From the NCBI RefSeq assembly GCF_003573545.1, contig NZ_QWET01000013.1:1-64000 (forward strand): a DNA stretch of 64,000 bases. The letters are read 5' to 3'. Origin of the DNA: Mariniphaga sediminis. GTDB taxonomy: Bacteria; Bacteroidota; Bacteroidia; Bacteroidales; Prolixibacteraceae. Of the stretch, positions 54,359 to 63,100 are shown in pieces (position 1 is the stretch's first letter; the number at the start of each line of letters is the position of its first letter). Below the pieces are notes generated by a model. The model was given only the letters and a program-made list of their open reading frames with translations, searched no databases and was not told the DNA's origin. A program made the position numbers and the translations under genes.

Positions 54359-55588
54359 ATGCAAAAAATCAAAGTTCAAAATCCTGTGGTAGAACTCGAC
54401 GGAGACGAGATGACCCGGGTAATCTGGGATTTTATTAAACAAAAGCTGATCTTACCTTACCTTGATATCGAATTAAAATATTTCGATTTGGGTATGGAGC
54501 ACCGGGATGCAACGGACGATCAGGTTACGGTTGACGCCGCACACGCCATACAAAAATACGGTGTGGGTGTAAAATGCGCCACCATTACCCCCGACGAAGT
54601 GCGCCTGGAAGAATTCGGGTTGAAACACATGTGGAAATCACCCAATGGTACTATCCGTAATATTTTGGGAGGAACGGTTTTTCGTGAACCCATTCTCATC
54701 AAAAATATTCCCCGTTTAGTGCCGGGCTGGAAGCAACCGATTTGTATCGGGAGGCATGCTTTTGGAGACCAGTATCGTGCTACAGACTTTGTGACCAAAG
54801 GCAAAGGTAAACTGACCATCACATACACTCCTGACGATGGCAGCGAACCTATTTCACACGAAGTGTATCATTTTGAAGGAGATGGCGTGGCAATGGCGAT
54901 GTACAATACCGACGAGTCTATCCGCGGTTTTGCACGTTCCTGCATGAACCAGGCCATTCTAAAAAAATGGCCGCTTTACATGTCGACAAAAAATACGATT
55001 CTGAAAAAATATGATGGCCGTTTTAAAGATATTTTCCAGGAAATTTACGAGAACGAATACAAAGACAAGTTTGAAGAAGTTGGGATTACTTACGAACACC
55101 GTCTGATTGATGACATGGTGGCCGCTGCATTGAAATGGGAAGGGGGCTTTGTGTGGGCCTGCAAAAACTACGACGGAGATGTGCAGAGCGACACCGTAGC
55201 ACAGGGTTTCGGTTCGTTGGGACTGATGACTTCAACGCTGGTTACTCCTGACGGCAAAACGATGGAAGCCGAAGCGGCTCACGGAACCGTTACGCGCCAC
55301 TTCCGACAGCACCAAAAGGGAAATCCCACATCAACCAACCCCATTGCCTCCATTTTTGCGTGGACACGTGGCCTCGAATTCAGGGGGAAACTAGATGAAA
55401 ATGAAGATCTCATCAATTTTGCCAATACACTGGAACAAGTGTGTATAGAAACCGTAGAATCTGGAAAAATGACAAAGGATCTGGCGCTTATCATTCATGG
55501 TAAAGGTCTGAAAGAAGAACATTACCTTACCACTCAGGGATTCCTGGAAGCATTGGATCAAAATCTGCAAAAGAAACTCGGCGTATGA
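54359..55588 (+). CDS. NADP-dependent isocitrate dehydrogenase, eukaryotic (IDH1) type
   Basis: A 409-residue homodimeric-type isocitrate dehydrogenase (decarboxylating) that yields 2-oxoglutarate. The substrate segment [20 protein letters not shown] and the metal-site [28 protein letters not shown] are clear. The cofactor loop reads [14 protein letters not shown], with the Arg-His pair that binds the 2'-phosphate of NADP in human IDH1. Start is an ATG after an A-rich leader, 180 bp after aconitase. A second, bacterial-type enzyme follows. Confidence 0.95.
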   Translation: MQKIKVQNPVVELDGDEMTRVIWDFIKQKLILPYLDIELKYFDLGMEHRDATDDQVTVDAAHAIQKYGVGVKCATITPDEVRLEEFGLKHMWKSPNGTIRNILGGTVFREPILIKNIPRLVPGWKQPICIGRHAFGDQYRATDFVTKGKGKLTITYTPDDGSEPISHEVYHFEGDGVAMAMYNTDESIRGFARSCMNQAILKKWPLYMSTKNTILKKYDGRFKDIFQEIYENEYKDKFEEVGITYEHRLIDDMVAAALKWEGGFVWACKNYDGDVQSDTVAQGFGSLGLMTSTLVTPDGKTMEAEAAHGTVTRHFRQHQKGNPTSTNPIASIFAWTRGLEFRGKLDENEDLINFANTLEQVCIETVESGKMTKDLALIIHGKGLKEEHYLTTQGFLEALDQNLQKKLGV

Positions 55589-55643
55589 AACGATCATGCA
55601 TAAATATATTTACGCAAAAGCATGGTTATGATTTTTATGAAAA

Positions 55644-55703
55644 TTCCCTGCCTTCCTACATGGGCGGGCAGGCATCTGTTACCATTAAAAAAGAACAATT
55701 GTA
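55644..55703 (+). repeat. Dispersed intergenic repeat, copy 3
   Basis: TTCCCTGCCTTCCTACATG leads to GGGCAGGCATCTGTTACCATT and an A-rich tail with AAGAACAATT. It closely matches 15813-15873 and lies between the two isocitrate dehydrogenase genes, 12 bases before the second ATG. Confidence 0.75.
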
Positions 55704-55715
55704 AACAGATGAAAA

Positions 55716-56978
55716 ATGGATAAAATAAAAAACATAAACGGAAAGCTACAGGTACCCGACAATCCGGTCATTCCATTCATTGAAGGAGACGGTATTGGGC
55801 GGGATATTACCGGCCCTTCCCAAAAGGTAGTTGATGCCGCAGTGGTGAAAGCTTACGGAAAAAGCCGTAAAATTACCTGGAAAGAAGTTCTGGCTGGTGA
55901 CAAAGCCTTTCGAAAAACCGGGAATTACCTTCCGGATGAAACGATCAATGCTTTTAAAGAATATCTCGTGGGAATAAAAGGGCCGTTGCAAACGCCCGTA
56001 GGTGAAGGAATCCGCTCACTTAATGTAGCACTGCGACAATCCCTCGACCTGTTCGTATGTCTCCGTCCGGTACGCTGGTTTAAAGGAGTCCCCTCGCCTA
56101 TCCGGTATCCGTCGCTGGTGGACATGCATATTTTCCGCGAAAACACGGAAGATATTTATGCAGGAATAGAATACATGGCCGGCGAGTTGGATGCTCAGAA
56201 ACTGTGTGATTTCCTTGTAAAAGAAATGGGGGTAGACAAAATCCGATTCCCCGAATCTTCATCTTTTGGTATTAAACCAGTGTCAAAAGAAGGTTCTGAA
56301 AGGTTAATCCGGGCTGCCATTAAATATGCAATCCAAAGAGGATTGCCTTCTGTTACGCTGGTGCACAAGGGAAACATCATGAAATTTACAGAAGGAGCTT
56401 TCAAAAACTGGGGATACGACCTGGCCGAAAGTGATTTTGCTGAAAAAACCTTCACATGGAGGCAATTCGAAAAAATAAAAACGGAAAAAGGCCGTCTTGA
56501 TGCAGAAAGCGCTCTGGAGAACGCGCAAAAAGAAGGAAAGGTTATTATAAAAGATGTTATAACCGATGCCTTTTTGCAGGAATCGCTTTTAAAGCCTTAT
56601 GATCATTCGGTAATTGCCACGATGAACCTGAACGGTGACTACATTTCCGATCAGTTGGCAGCAATGGTTGGCGGCATAGGAATCTCGCCCGGAGCCAATA
56701 TCAACTTCATGAATGGCTACGCAATTTTCGAAGCAACCCATGGTACAGCTCCGGATATTGCAGGTTCCGGAAAAGCAAACCCCAGTTCGCTTATCCTTTC
56801 CGCCGTAATGATGCTCGAATATATGGGATGGTACGAAGCAGCTGAGCACGTTTACGATGCTATGGAGCACGTGTTTGCCAAACGTAAAGTTACATCTGAC
56901 CTTTATGCGCAGATGGAGGGAGCCAGACTGCTCACCACTTCAGCTTTTGCAGATGAGATAATTAAAAACATTCATTGA
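55716..56978 (+). CDS. icd: Isocitrate dehydrogenase, E. coli Icd type, predicted NAD-dependent
   Basis: A 420-residue enzyme of the bacterial Icd subfamily ([34 protein letters not shown], with the substrate Ser at 101; [51 protein letters not shown]). The cofactor determinants differ from the NADP enzyme: E. coli Lys344-Tyr345 are Asp347-Ile348 here (HGTAPDIAG), and Tyr391 and Arg395 are Ser394 and Ala398. Asp-Ile is the NAD-type pair. The enzyme is thus predicted to make NADH, unlike the IDH1-type enzyme upstream. The start ATG follows an intergenic repeat. Confidence 0.94.
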   Translation: MDKIKNINGKLQVPDNPVIPFIEGDGIGRDITGPSQKVVDAAVVKAYGKSRKITWKEVLAGDKAFRKTGNYLPDETINAFKEYLVGIKGPLQTPVGEGIRSLNVALRQSLDLFVCLRPVRWFKGVPSPIRYPSLVDMHIFRENTEDIYAGIEYMAGELDAQKLCDFLVKEMGVDKIRFPESSSFGIKPVSKEGSERLIRAAIKYAIQRGLPSVTLVHKGNIMKFTEGAFKNWGYDLAESDFAEKTFTWRQFEKIKTEKGRLDAESALENAQKEGKVIIKDVITDAFLQESLLKPYDHSVIATMNLNGDYISDQLAAMVGGIGISPGANINFMNGYAIFEATHGTAPDIAGSGKANPSSLILSAVMMLEYMGWYEAAEHVYDAMEHVFAKRKVTSDLYAQMEGARLLTTSAFADEIIKNIH

Positions 56979-57002
56979 TAAAAAACTAAAAAACATAAAG
57001 AA

Positions 57003-58334
57003 ATGGAATACATTAAGTACCGGTTTTTTCAAAAAGCAAGTAAATGCTCCAAAGAATTTCAGCGGATAAAAAATGAACACGCTGATAAAGTCATAGCAAA
57101 GGTTACTTTGGGACAGGTGTTTTCAGGAATGAAAGGCATCCCGTTATTGGTAACCGACACTTCGAAACTAGACCCCAACGAAGGCATTCGGTTTAAAGGA
57201 TACTCTATCCCGGAGCTGCGGGAGAAGCTGCCTAAAATTTCTCCGGAAGGAGAACCTTTACCAGAAGGTCTTTTTTATTTAATGCTGATTGGGGAGATTC
57301 CCACGCAGGATGATGTGAATAACCTGTCGAAAGATTTTGCCACCCGGGCGCATGTACCGCAGCATGTTTTCGACGTTATTGATGCCATGCCAAAAAATTC
57401 GCGGCCGATGACACAATTCAGTGCTGCCATTTTATCGTTGGCTACTGAATCCATCTTCCAAAAGGCTTACCGTGCAGGAGTAAACAAAAAATATTTCTGG
57501 GATTCGACGTACGAAGATGTAATGAACCTGATTGCCCGGTTACCGCATATTGCAGCATACATTTACAGGCGCAATTTTTACAATGAACAACATATTGAGC
57601 CCAACCCACGTCTCGACTGGGCCGGAAACCTGGCACACATGATGGGATTCGACTCCGAAGACATCCGCCGGTTATTTCGTCTTTACATGGTAATTCATGC
57701 TGACCACGAAGGAGGAAATGTTTCTGCACATACCGCCCACCTCGTAGGTTCGGCATTAAGTAATCCTTACTATGCTTACGCCGCTGCGATGACTGGTCTG
57801 GCCGGACCGTTACATGGCTTTGCCAACCAGGATGTTATTCACTGGATGTTCCAGATGATTGAAGACCTTGATACGGATACGCCTACCGACGAACAGGTAG
57901 CAGCCTATATTAAACAAACACTGGAAGAAGGCCGTGTGATACCGGGATACGGGCATGCCGTACTGCGCAAAACCGACCCGCGGTTTACAGCCCAGCAGGA
58001 ATTCGCCGATAAATACATTAAAGACGATTTCATGATAAATCTTGTGAATCAGTTGTACCGCGTAGTACCACCCATTCTTTCGAGCATCGGCAAAATTAAA
58101 AACCCGTGGCCGAACGTGGATGCTTTCAGTGGTTCGCTGCTTTATCACTACGGAATTAAGGAATATACTTTCTACACTGTTTTATTTGGAGTTTCAAGGG
58201 CATTGGGTGTACTTGCGTCGCTTGTAAATGACCGTGTTTACGGAATGCCTATTGAGCGGCCTACCTCTCACCCACTCCAATGGTTTCGTGACCAGGTAGA
58301 TAAAGAAAATGAAGGAACTGAAAAAAAATGCTGA
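57003..58334 (+). CDS. Citrate synthase, eukaryotic (mitochondrial) type
   Basis: A 443-residue citrate synthase. It resembles the mitochondrial homodimeric enzyme and not the shorter bacterial hexameric form: GPLHGFANQDVIHWMFQM with the first catalytic His, and GRVIPGYGHAVLRKTDPRFTAQQEFADKY with the second His; the catalytic Asp is in NVDAFSGSLLYHYGI. It starts 24 bp after icd and ends the TCA row, so oxaloacetate plus acetyl-CoA to 2-oxoglutarate can be made from one transcript. A long inverted repeat follows. Confidence 0.95.
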   Translation: MEYIKYRFFQKASKCSKEFQRIKNEHADKVIAKVTLGQVFSGMKGIPLLVTDTSKLDPNEGIRFKGYSIPELREKLPKISPEGEPLPEGLFYLMLIGEIPTQDDVNNLSKDFATRAHVPQHVFDVIDAMPKNSRPMTQFSAAILSLATESIFQKAYRAGVNKKYFWDSTYEDVMNLIARLPHIAAYIYRRNFYNEQHIEPNPRLDWAGNLAHMMGFDSEDIRRLFRLYMVIHADHEGGNVSAHTAHLVGSALSNPYYAYAAAMTGLAGPLHGFANQDVIHWMFQMIEDLDTDTPTDEQVAAYIKQTLEEGRVIPGYGHAVLRKTDPRFTAQQEFADKYIKDDFMINLVNQLYRVVPPILSSIGKIKNPWPNVDAFSGSLLYHYGIKEYTFYTVLFGVSRALGVLASLVNDRVYGMPIERPTSHPLQWFRDQVDKENEGTEKKC

Positions 58335-58365
58335 TGAATATATACCGTACTTAATTTATTAGCCT

Positions 58366-58462
58366 GTTGGCGGAATTATCTTTCAATACATTGAAATACA
58401 TCTGACTTTGGCTGCGGAGATCAAAATCAGAATTTCAAGTAAAAAGAAATAATTCCGCCAAC
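58366..58462. repeat. 97-bp element bounded by 14-bp perfect inverted repeats
   Basis: GTTGGCGGAATTAT at 58366-58379 is the exact reverse complement of 58449-58462. Between them lies a 69-nt A/T-rich interior with a further partial TTTCAA/TTGAAAT pairing. It begins 31 bases after the citrate synthase stop codon. It could be a structured 3' end, or a small MITE-like insertion; no target-site duplication is obvious. Confidence 0.55.
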
Positions 58463-58697
58463 TCATTTAACTCCTTCTGTAAATATATCCTTCCTCCAAA
58501 TTTGGAACATACCCCAAAATGCATTTCATCTAACATCAAAGATTAAACGCACCCTACAAAAAAATAATACAAGTGATTGTTTAATCTTAATCATCATTTG
58601 GAATTCATTTTCTTCTCTCTATCAATCATTTATCGATATCAAACCACTGGTTTTCCCTATAAATTAGCAGCCCGATAATATAAGAATCAAATCGCAT

Positions 58698-58715
58698 TTT
58701 AACCAAAAGGTTAAA
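58698..58715. promoter_or_regulatory. Candidate TetR operator, TTTAACC-AAAA-GGTTAAA
   Basis: A perfect 7-bp dyad with a 4-bp spacer. The same GGTTAAA motif recurs at 58771-58777 and 58784-58790, and GTTAAA at 58723-58728, so it looks like a repressor-binding cluster. Confidence 0.6.
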
Positions 58716-58755
58716 CTTTTCAGTTAAAATGTTTGGCCAATAATTTTATTTACCA

Positions 58756-58763
58756 TACTTTTG
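58756..58763 (+). promoter_or_regulatory. -7 box for the TetR operon
   Basis: TACTTTTG matches TAnnTTTG. It lies between the dyad operator and the two downstream GGTTAAA copies, so repressor bound there would cover the promoter. Confidence 0.55.
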
Positions 58764-58770
58764 ACCGCAT

Positions 58771-58790
58771 GGTTAAATCGAATGGTTAAA
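58771..58790. promoter_or_regulatory. Direct repeat of ATGGTTAAA downstream of the TetR promoter
   Basis: ATGGTTAAA occurs twice, 13 bp apart (starts at 58769 and 58782), at the expected transcription start. Together with the upstream dyad it forms a compact operator region. Confidence 0.5.
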
Positions 58791-58854
58791 ATTTAATTTT
58801 CCACATCTTCCTGAGAGAAAGAATAAAATGAAGCACTAAATAATTTATTGGATA

Positions 58855-59469
58855 ATGACTGAAATAAAGAAAGACAATACCGAGGAAAAAATTTTGAATG
58901 CCGCAAAAAAGGTTTTCACACACAAAGGAATGGATGGTGCACGGATGCAGGAAATTGCAAACGAAGCTGGGATCAACAAAGCGCTGCTTCACTACTATTT
59001 CCGGACAAAGGAAAAGTTGTTCGAAGCTATTTTCAGAAAAGTATTTCGCCAGGTTTTTCCCAACATCAACACATTGATAAACTCCGATCTTCCCTTCGAA
59101 GAAAAACTGGGGACTTTCATCGACAAATACATCGAACTGCTGATAAAAAATCCATTTCTACCTTCCTTCATTTTAAAAGAAATTCATCGCGATCCTGAAT
59201 TCCTGGCTTCGGTAATAAAAAGTTCGGGGGTAAAACCACAGGAAATTTTCGGCATGTTTGAGAGGGAAATAGAAGCAGGCAAAATCCGCAAAGCCAACCC
59301 AAAAGATTTATTAATCAACATGCTTGCCCTGAGTATTTTCCCGGTTGCGGCCAAACCTCTCATGAAAATAATGTTTTTTGAAAATGACAATAAAGCCTAC
59401 AACGATTTTCTTCTCGAAAGAAAAAAAACAGTGAAAGAATTCATTCTAAATTCAATTCTGATAAAATGA
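58855..59469 (+). CDS. TetR/AcrR family regulator of the exporter operon
   Basis: A 204-residue repressor. The helix-turn-helix is at residues about 10-55 (EEKILNAAKKVFTHKGMDGARMQEIANEAGINKALLHYYFRTKEKLFEAIF); the remainder is the ligand-binding helical domain. Its stop codon overlaps the ATG of the TolC gene by 4 bases (ATGA), so it is the first gene of the exporter operon and should repress it until a ligand binds. Repeated GGTTAAA motifs around its promoter are the likely operators. Confidence 0.93.
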   Translation: MTEIKKDNTEEKILNAAKKVFTHKGMDGARMQEIANEAGINKALLHYYFRTKEKLFEAIFRKVFRQVFPNINTLINSDLPFEEKLGTFIDKYIELLIKNPFLPSFILKEIHRDPEFLASVIKSSGVKPQEIFGMFEREIEAGKIRKANPKDLLINMLALSIFPVAAKPLMKIMFFENDNKAYNDFLLERKKTVKEFILNSILIK

Positions 59470-60731
59470 AAACAGTACTGCTGCTAATTTTACTTTTGAA
59501 TGTCACAACCATTTTTGCCCAGCCTGCGGTTTCTCTTGATGACTGCTATACCTGGGCGCGTGAGAATTACCCCAACCTGAAACAGGTGGAAATTTGGCAG
59601 GAAATAACATCCCTAAAAATGGAAAACATTCAGACCAATTACCTGCCGCAGGTAATGCTAAATGGGCAGGCCACCTATCAGTCTGATGTTACCAAAGTGG
59701 ACATTTCCATGCCGGGGATTTCAATTCCGTCGGTTTCAAATGATCAATATAAAGCATACGCCGAGCTGAAACAAAGTATTTGGGATGGCGGTATTACGGC
59801 AGCAAGCGCCAAAATGGAAGAGGCTGTTTTGCAAAGCACTCTCTGCCAGGTGGAGGTAGAATTGTATAAATTAAATGAACAGGTTTCCCAGGCTTTTTTT
59901 ACCGCGCTTGCCATGGATAAACAAAAAGAGGTTTTAGCCGCCCAGAAAAAAGTATTGCTGGAAAAACTAAAAGCCGTTCAGTCGGGTGTCGAAAACCAGA
60001 TGCTGGAAAAAACGTCTGTACTGGTACTGGAGGCAGAAATACTGAACCTGGAACAAAATGAACTGCAGTTGGAAGCGGGGAAAAGAACAGCCATCCAAAT
60101 GCTCTCTATTCTGACCGGAATAACCATTGACAAAAGCACAGAATTAAAATATAATACAACACAAATAAACGCACAGAGTCAACTTTCGCGTCCTGAACTG
60201 GAGCTTTTTGAAGCTCAAAAAACAACATTGGAAAAGCAAAACGACTTACTGACCAAAAGTCGTAATCCAAAGATATTTGGCTTTGGGCAGGCAGGCTACG
60301 GACGCCCCGGTTTAAACATGTTAAATGAAAACTTTGACGCCTACTATGTGGTTGGGCTTGGGGTTTCATGGAATGCTTTCGACTGGAAAAAAACCAGCCG
60401 GCAAAAACAGGTACTCCGGCTGCAATCGGAAATGATTTCAAAACAGGAAGAAACATTCAATCAAAATATAAGCCTGTTGCTGGCACAACAAAACGAACAA
60501 ATTGGAAAACTGGAAGAACTATTGAAAACAGATTCAAGAATGGTAACCCTACGTACTGAAATTGCCCAATCATCCGCCTCAAAGCTTGAAAACGAAACCA
60601 TTACAACAACAGACTACATTCAGGATGTGCAGGCAGAAACCATTGCGAAACTCAATGCCGAACTACACCGGATTCAACTGAATGAAGCAAAAGAGAAATA
60701 CAACCTCATTAAAGGAAAAGGTGTGCAGTAG
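59466..60731 (+). CDS. TolC family outer-membrane efflux protein
   Basis: A 421-residue outer-membrane factor with a signal peptide (TVLLLILLLNVTTIFAQ). The two long coiled-coil repeats of the TolC family are visible (LDDCYTWARENYPNLKQVEIWQEITSLKMENIQTNYLPQVMLNGQATY in the first half, and TTLEKQNDLLTKSRNPKIFGFGQAGYGRPG in the second). It forms the exit duct for the adaptor and ABC transporter encoded next. Translation is coupled to the TetR gene. Confidence 0.92.
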   Translation: MKTVLLLILLLNVTTIFAQPAVSLDDCYTWARENYPNLKQVEIWQEITSLKMENIQTNYLPQVMLNGQATYQSDVTKVDISMPGISIPSVSNDQYKAYAELKQSIWDGGITAASAKMEEAVLQSTLCQVEVELYKLNEQVSQAFFTALAMDKQKEVLAAQKKVLLEKLKAVQSGVENQMLEKTSVLVLEAEILNLEQNELQLEAGKRTAIQMLSILTGITIDKSTELKYNTTQINAQSQLSRPELELFEAQKTTLEKQNDLLTKSRNPKIFGFGQAGYGRPGLNMLNENFDAYYVVGLGVSWNAFDWKKTSRQKQVLRLQSEMISKQEETFNQNISLLLAQQNEQIGKLEELLKTDSRMVTLRTEIAQSSASKLENETITTTDYIQDVQAETIAKLNAELHRIQLNEAKEKYNLIKGKGVQ

Positions 60732-60782
60732 GCAGTTTAAACGGACAGTCCATGTATTCAGAAAACAAAAAAACAAGAAACT

Positions 60783-61661
60783 ATGAGAAAAAATTTATTT
60801 GTCGCAGCGCTGGCAGTTTTATTTTTTAGCTGTAATAACAACGATGAAAAATCGGATGCTTATGGAAATTTTGAAGCCGATCCGGTCATCGTTTCTTCCG
60901 AATCGTCGGGAAAAATCCTTCAGCTAAATATTGAAAAGGGGGGGAAAGTCGATGCAGGCTTTGTGGCGTTGATAACAGACACAGTTCAATGGAACCTGAA
61001 ACTGAAGCAGATTGAAGCACAAAAAGCGGCAATTGTTGCCAAACGTCAGGCCATTCAGTCGCAGGTTGTGGTTTTCGAGGAACAGATAAAAAACCTGAGA
61101 ACCAATGAAAAAAGAATAGCCCGAATGGTAAAGGATCAGGCGGCAACCCAAAAACAACTGGACGACATTACCGGGCAAATCAATGTTATTGAAAAACAGA
61201 TTGAAAGTACCAAAACACAATTTACATCTGTGAACAGGGAACTGGATGTGCTGGAAACCCAAAAAGAAACCACTGAAGACTTACTGAGACGCTGTACGAT
61301 AAAATCTCCCGCGAACGGAACTATTCTGGAAACATATATTGAACAGGGTGAACTGGCAACACCCGGTAAACCGCTCTTCAAAATGGCAAATCTGGAGGAA
61401 CTGATACTCAAAGTTTACGTAAGCGGGGCACAACTTCCCCACATTAAAATCGGGCAGCAGGTGGACGTTCTTATCGACAAAACGGCCACTGAGAACCAGA
61501 CACTCCGGGGAAAGGTAACCTGGATTTCGCCGGAAGCGGAGTTTACGCCCAAAATCATTCAAACAAAGGAAGAACGGGTAAAACTTGTGTATGCAGTGAA
61601 AGTAGCGGTTAAAAACGACGGCACACTGAAAATCGGAATGCCGGGTGAGATTAGCTGGTAG
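60783..61661 (+). CDS. HlyD family periplasmic adaptor lipoprotein
   Basis: A 292-residue membrane-fusion protein. It is a lipoprotein (lipobox FFSC, Cys17), with a barrel-sandwich first half (SSESSGKILQLNIEKGGKVDAGFVALITD), a coiled-coil hairpin at about residues 75-165, then ANGTILETYIEQGELATPGKPLFKMANLEELILKVYVSG. It links the TolC duct with the ABC transporter, as in YbhG. Co-directional with TolC; the 51-bp gap contains a short CAGTAGGCAGT-type repeat. Confidence 0.92.
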   Translation: MRKNLFVAALAVLFFSCNNNDEKSDAYGNFEADPVIVSSESSGKILQLNIEKGGKVDAGFVALITDTVQWNLKLKQIEAQKAAIVAKRQAIQSQVVVFEEQIKNLRTNEKRIARMVKDQAATQKQLDDITGQINVIEKQIESTKTQFTSVNRELDVLETQKETTEDLLRRCTIKSPANGTILETYIEQGELATPGKPLFKMANLEELILKVYVSGAQLPHIKIGQQVDVLIDKTATENQTLRGKVTWISPEAEFTPKIIQTKEERVKLVYAVKVAVKNDGTLKIGMPGEISW

Positions 61662-61669
61662 CAAGCCTA

Positions 61670-61709
61670 CAGTATTTAGTAGACAGTATTCAGTAAACGG
61701 TAATCAGTG
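61670..61709 (+). repeat. CAGTA-type degenerate repeat after the HlyD gene
   Basis: The stretch repeats CAGTATTTAGTAGACAGTATTCAGTA and similar words. The same kind of repeat occurs at 62776-62792 and 63833-63851, each time next to a four-helix-bundle gene or relic. Confidence 0.55.
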
Positions 61710-61746
61710 TATAGGTTGACAGTAACTTAATGGCAAAAGTATCACG

Positions 61747-61875
61747 ATGGTTTTTAGAGATCTACATATCAACAAGAAAGGATTTCAATGGAGAATTATA
61801 ACATCTCAGAAATACTCTCCCCTGAACCAAATCAAACGCTCATTGTATTCAACTTGCAGCAAAATAAATCACTAA
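61747..61875 (+). pseudogene. Relic of a four-helix-bundle (S23-like) gene
   Basis: A 42-codon frame with stop directly abutting the ABC ATPase ATG. It begins MVFRDLHINKKGF, like the family start YRDLxVYKKAF, and then jumps to QKYSPLNQIKRSLYSTCSKI, like KYSLTDQIRRSSRSVCANI. The 25 or so residues between and everything after the third helix are missing, so it is a deletion relic. Confidence 0.65.
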
Positions 61876-62793
61876 ATGATAGAAATTAGTCAAATATCAA
61901 AATCCTACGAGGATGTTCAGGCGCTAAAGGAAATCACACTTCAAGTAAATGAAGGGGAACTGTTTGGACTGATTGGCCCTGACGGGGCAGGAAAAACCAC
62001 GCTGATGCGGATTCTGATGACCCTGCTCCTTCCGGACACTGGTGAGGCTAAAATGAACGGATTTGATGTGATAAAGGATTTCAAAAAGATAAGGCATATT
62101 GTGGGTTACATGCCCGGACGGTTTTCATTATACCAGGATTTGAGCGTGGAGGAAAACCTGAACTTCTTCGCCACAGTTTTCGGAACTACAGTAGAAAAAA
62201 ACTACGACCTCATCCGCGACATTTATTACCAGATTGAACCGTTCAAAACGCGGCGTGCCGGGAAACTTTCAGGCGGGATGAAGCAAAAACTGGCGTTGTC
62301 TTGTGCACTCATTCACAAACCTAAAATCCTGGTGCTTGATGAGCCAACCACGGGTGTAGATGCAGTTTCAAGAAAAGAATTCTGGGAGATGCTGAAAAAA
62401 CTGCAAAAAAAAGAAATTACCATCCTGGTTTCAACACCTTACATGGACGAAGCCACCCTTTGCGACCGGGTGGCCCTGATTCAGAAAGGGAAAATACTGG
62501 ACGTGGATTCGCCCCGGCGGATTACCGAAAAATTCCCGCGAAAAATCATCCGGGCCCGTTCCGACGAAATGTACCGGTTAATTAATGATTTGCGGGCATT
62601 TAAAAAGGCAGAGTCTGTATTTGCATTCGGGCAGTATGCCCACTTCACAGGTATTGAGGATAATGTGGAAACGACAGAACTGGATATTTACCTCGAAAAA
62701 CTAAATCACAAAAATGTATTGGTGGAAGAGATTCCGCCTGGAATTGAGGATGTGTTCATGAGTATGCAGGAGCAGGCAGTGAGCAGTGAGTAA
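61876..62793 (+). CDS. ABC transporter ATP-binding protein (YbhF-like, first)
   Basis: A 305-residue ATPase: Walker A GPDGAGKTT (residues 34-42), signature KLSGGMKQK, Walker B ILVLDEPTTGVD. The C-terminal 80 residues form an extra domain as in YbhF/ABC-2 exporters. With the following ATPase it should power an ABC-2 permease pair expected beyond the window. The last residues EQAVSSE and the stop codon fall inside a GCAGTGAGCAGTGAGTAA repeat, so the C-terminus may have been changed by an insertion. Confidence 0.93.
   Translation: MIEISQISKSYEDVQALKEITLQVNEGELFGLIGPDGAGKTTLMRILMTLLLPDTGEAKMNGFDVIKDFKKIRHIVGYMPGRFSLYQDLSVEENLNFFATVFGTTVEKNYDLIRDIYYQIEPFKTRRAGKLSGGMKQKLALSCALIHKPKILVLDEPTTGVDAVSRKEFWEMLKKLQKKEITILVSTPYMDEATLCDRVALIQKGKILDVDSPRRITEKFPRKIIRARSDEMYRLINDLRAFKKAESVFAFGQYAHFTGIEDNVETTELDIYLEKLNHKNVLVEEIPPGIEDVFMSMQEQAVSSE
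62776..62792 (+). repeat. GCAGTGA-type repeat at the end of the first ABC ATPase gene
   Basis: GCAGTGAGCAGTGAGTA supplies the last five codons and most of the stop codon of the ATPase. It precedes the second four-helix-bundle relic by 38 bases. Confidence 0.6.
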
Positions 62794-62830
62794 GAAGAGT
62801 TGACAAAATAAAACGTAAAGACAAATTAAT

Positions 62831-63082
62831 ATGGATTATAGAGATTTGCATGTATACAGGAAAGCATTCAGCCTTGTAATGGAAGTTTATGAGATTTCAA
62901 AAAAATTTCTGAAAGAGGAAACATATTCACTCACGGGCCTGATGCGGAGATCGTCGTGGCCAACCTGTAGCAATGTGCAGAAGCGTATCGAAAGCGGAAT
63001 TATCCAAAGTACTTTGCCATGCAAGCTGATACATTTTATGATTTTGAATCCGGAAAAATTCGGTAGCAGCAAGATTCTGTAA
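62831..63082 (+). pseudogene. Frameshifted four-helix-bundle (S23-like) gene
   Basis: The frame starts well (MDYRDLHVYRKAFSLVMEVYEISKKFLKEETYSLTGLMRRSSWPTC). Near 62984 one base is missing: in the next frame the family sequence continues as EAYRKRNYPKYFAMQAD. The original frame then regains a family-like end (FMILNPEKFGSSKIL), so about 40 residues between are also lost. Intact members have about 115-120 residues. These small helical proteins resemble those encoded in 23S rRNA intervening sequences. Confidence 0.75.
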
Positions 63083-63100
63083 ACTGATCACTGACTCATC

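Larger units (their letters stand above)
58335..58854. other. Intergenic gap of 520 bp before the TetR operon
   Basis: Besides the 97-bp inverted-repeat element, the gap holds the TetR promoter and repeated GGTTAAA motifs (listed separately). From 58463 to 58697 I see only A/T-rich sequence without a gene. Confidence 0.5.
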
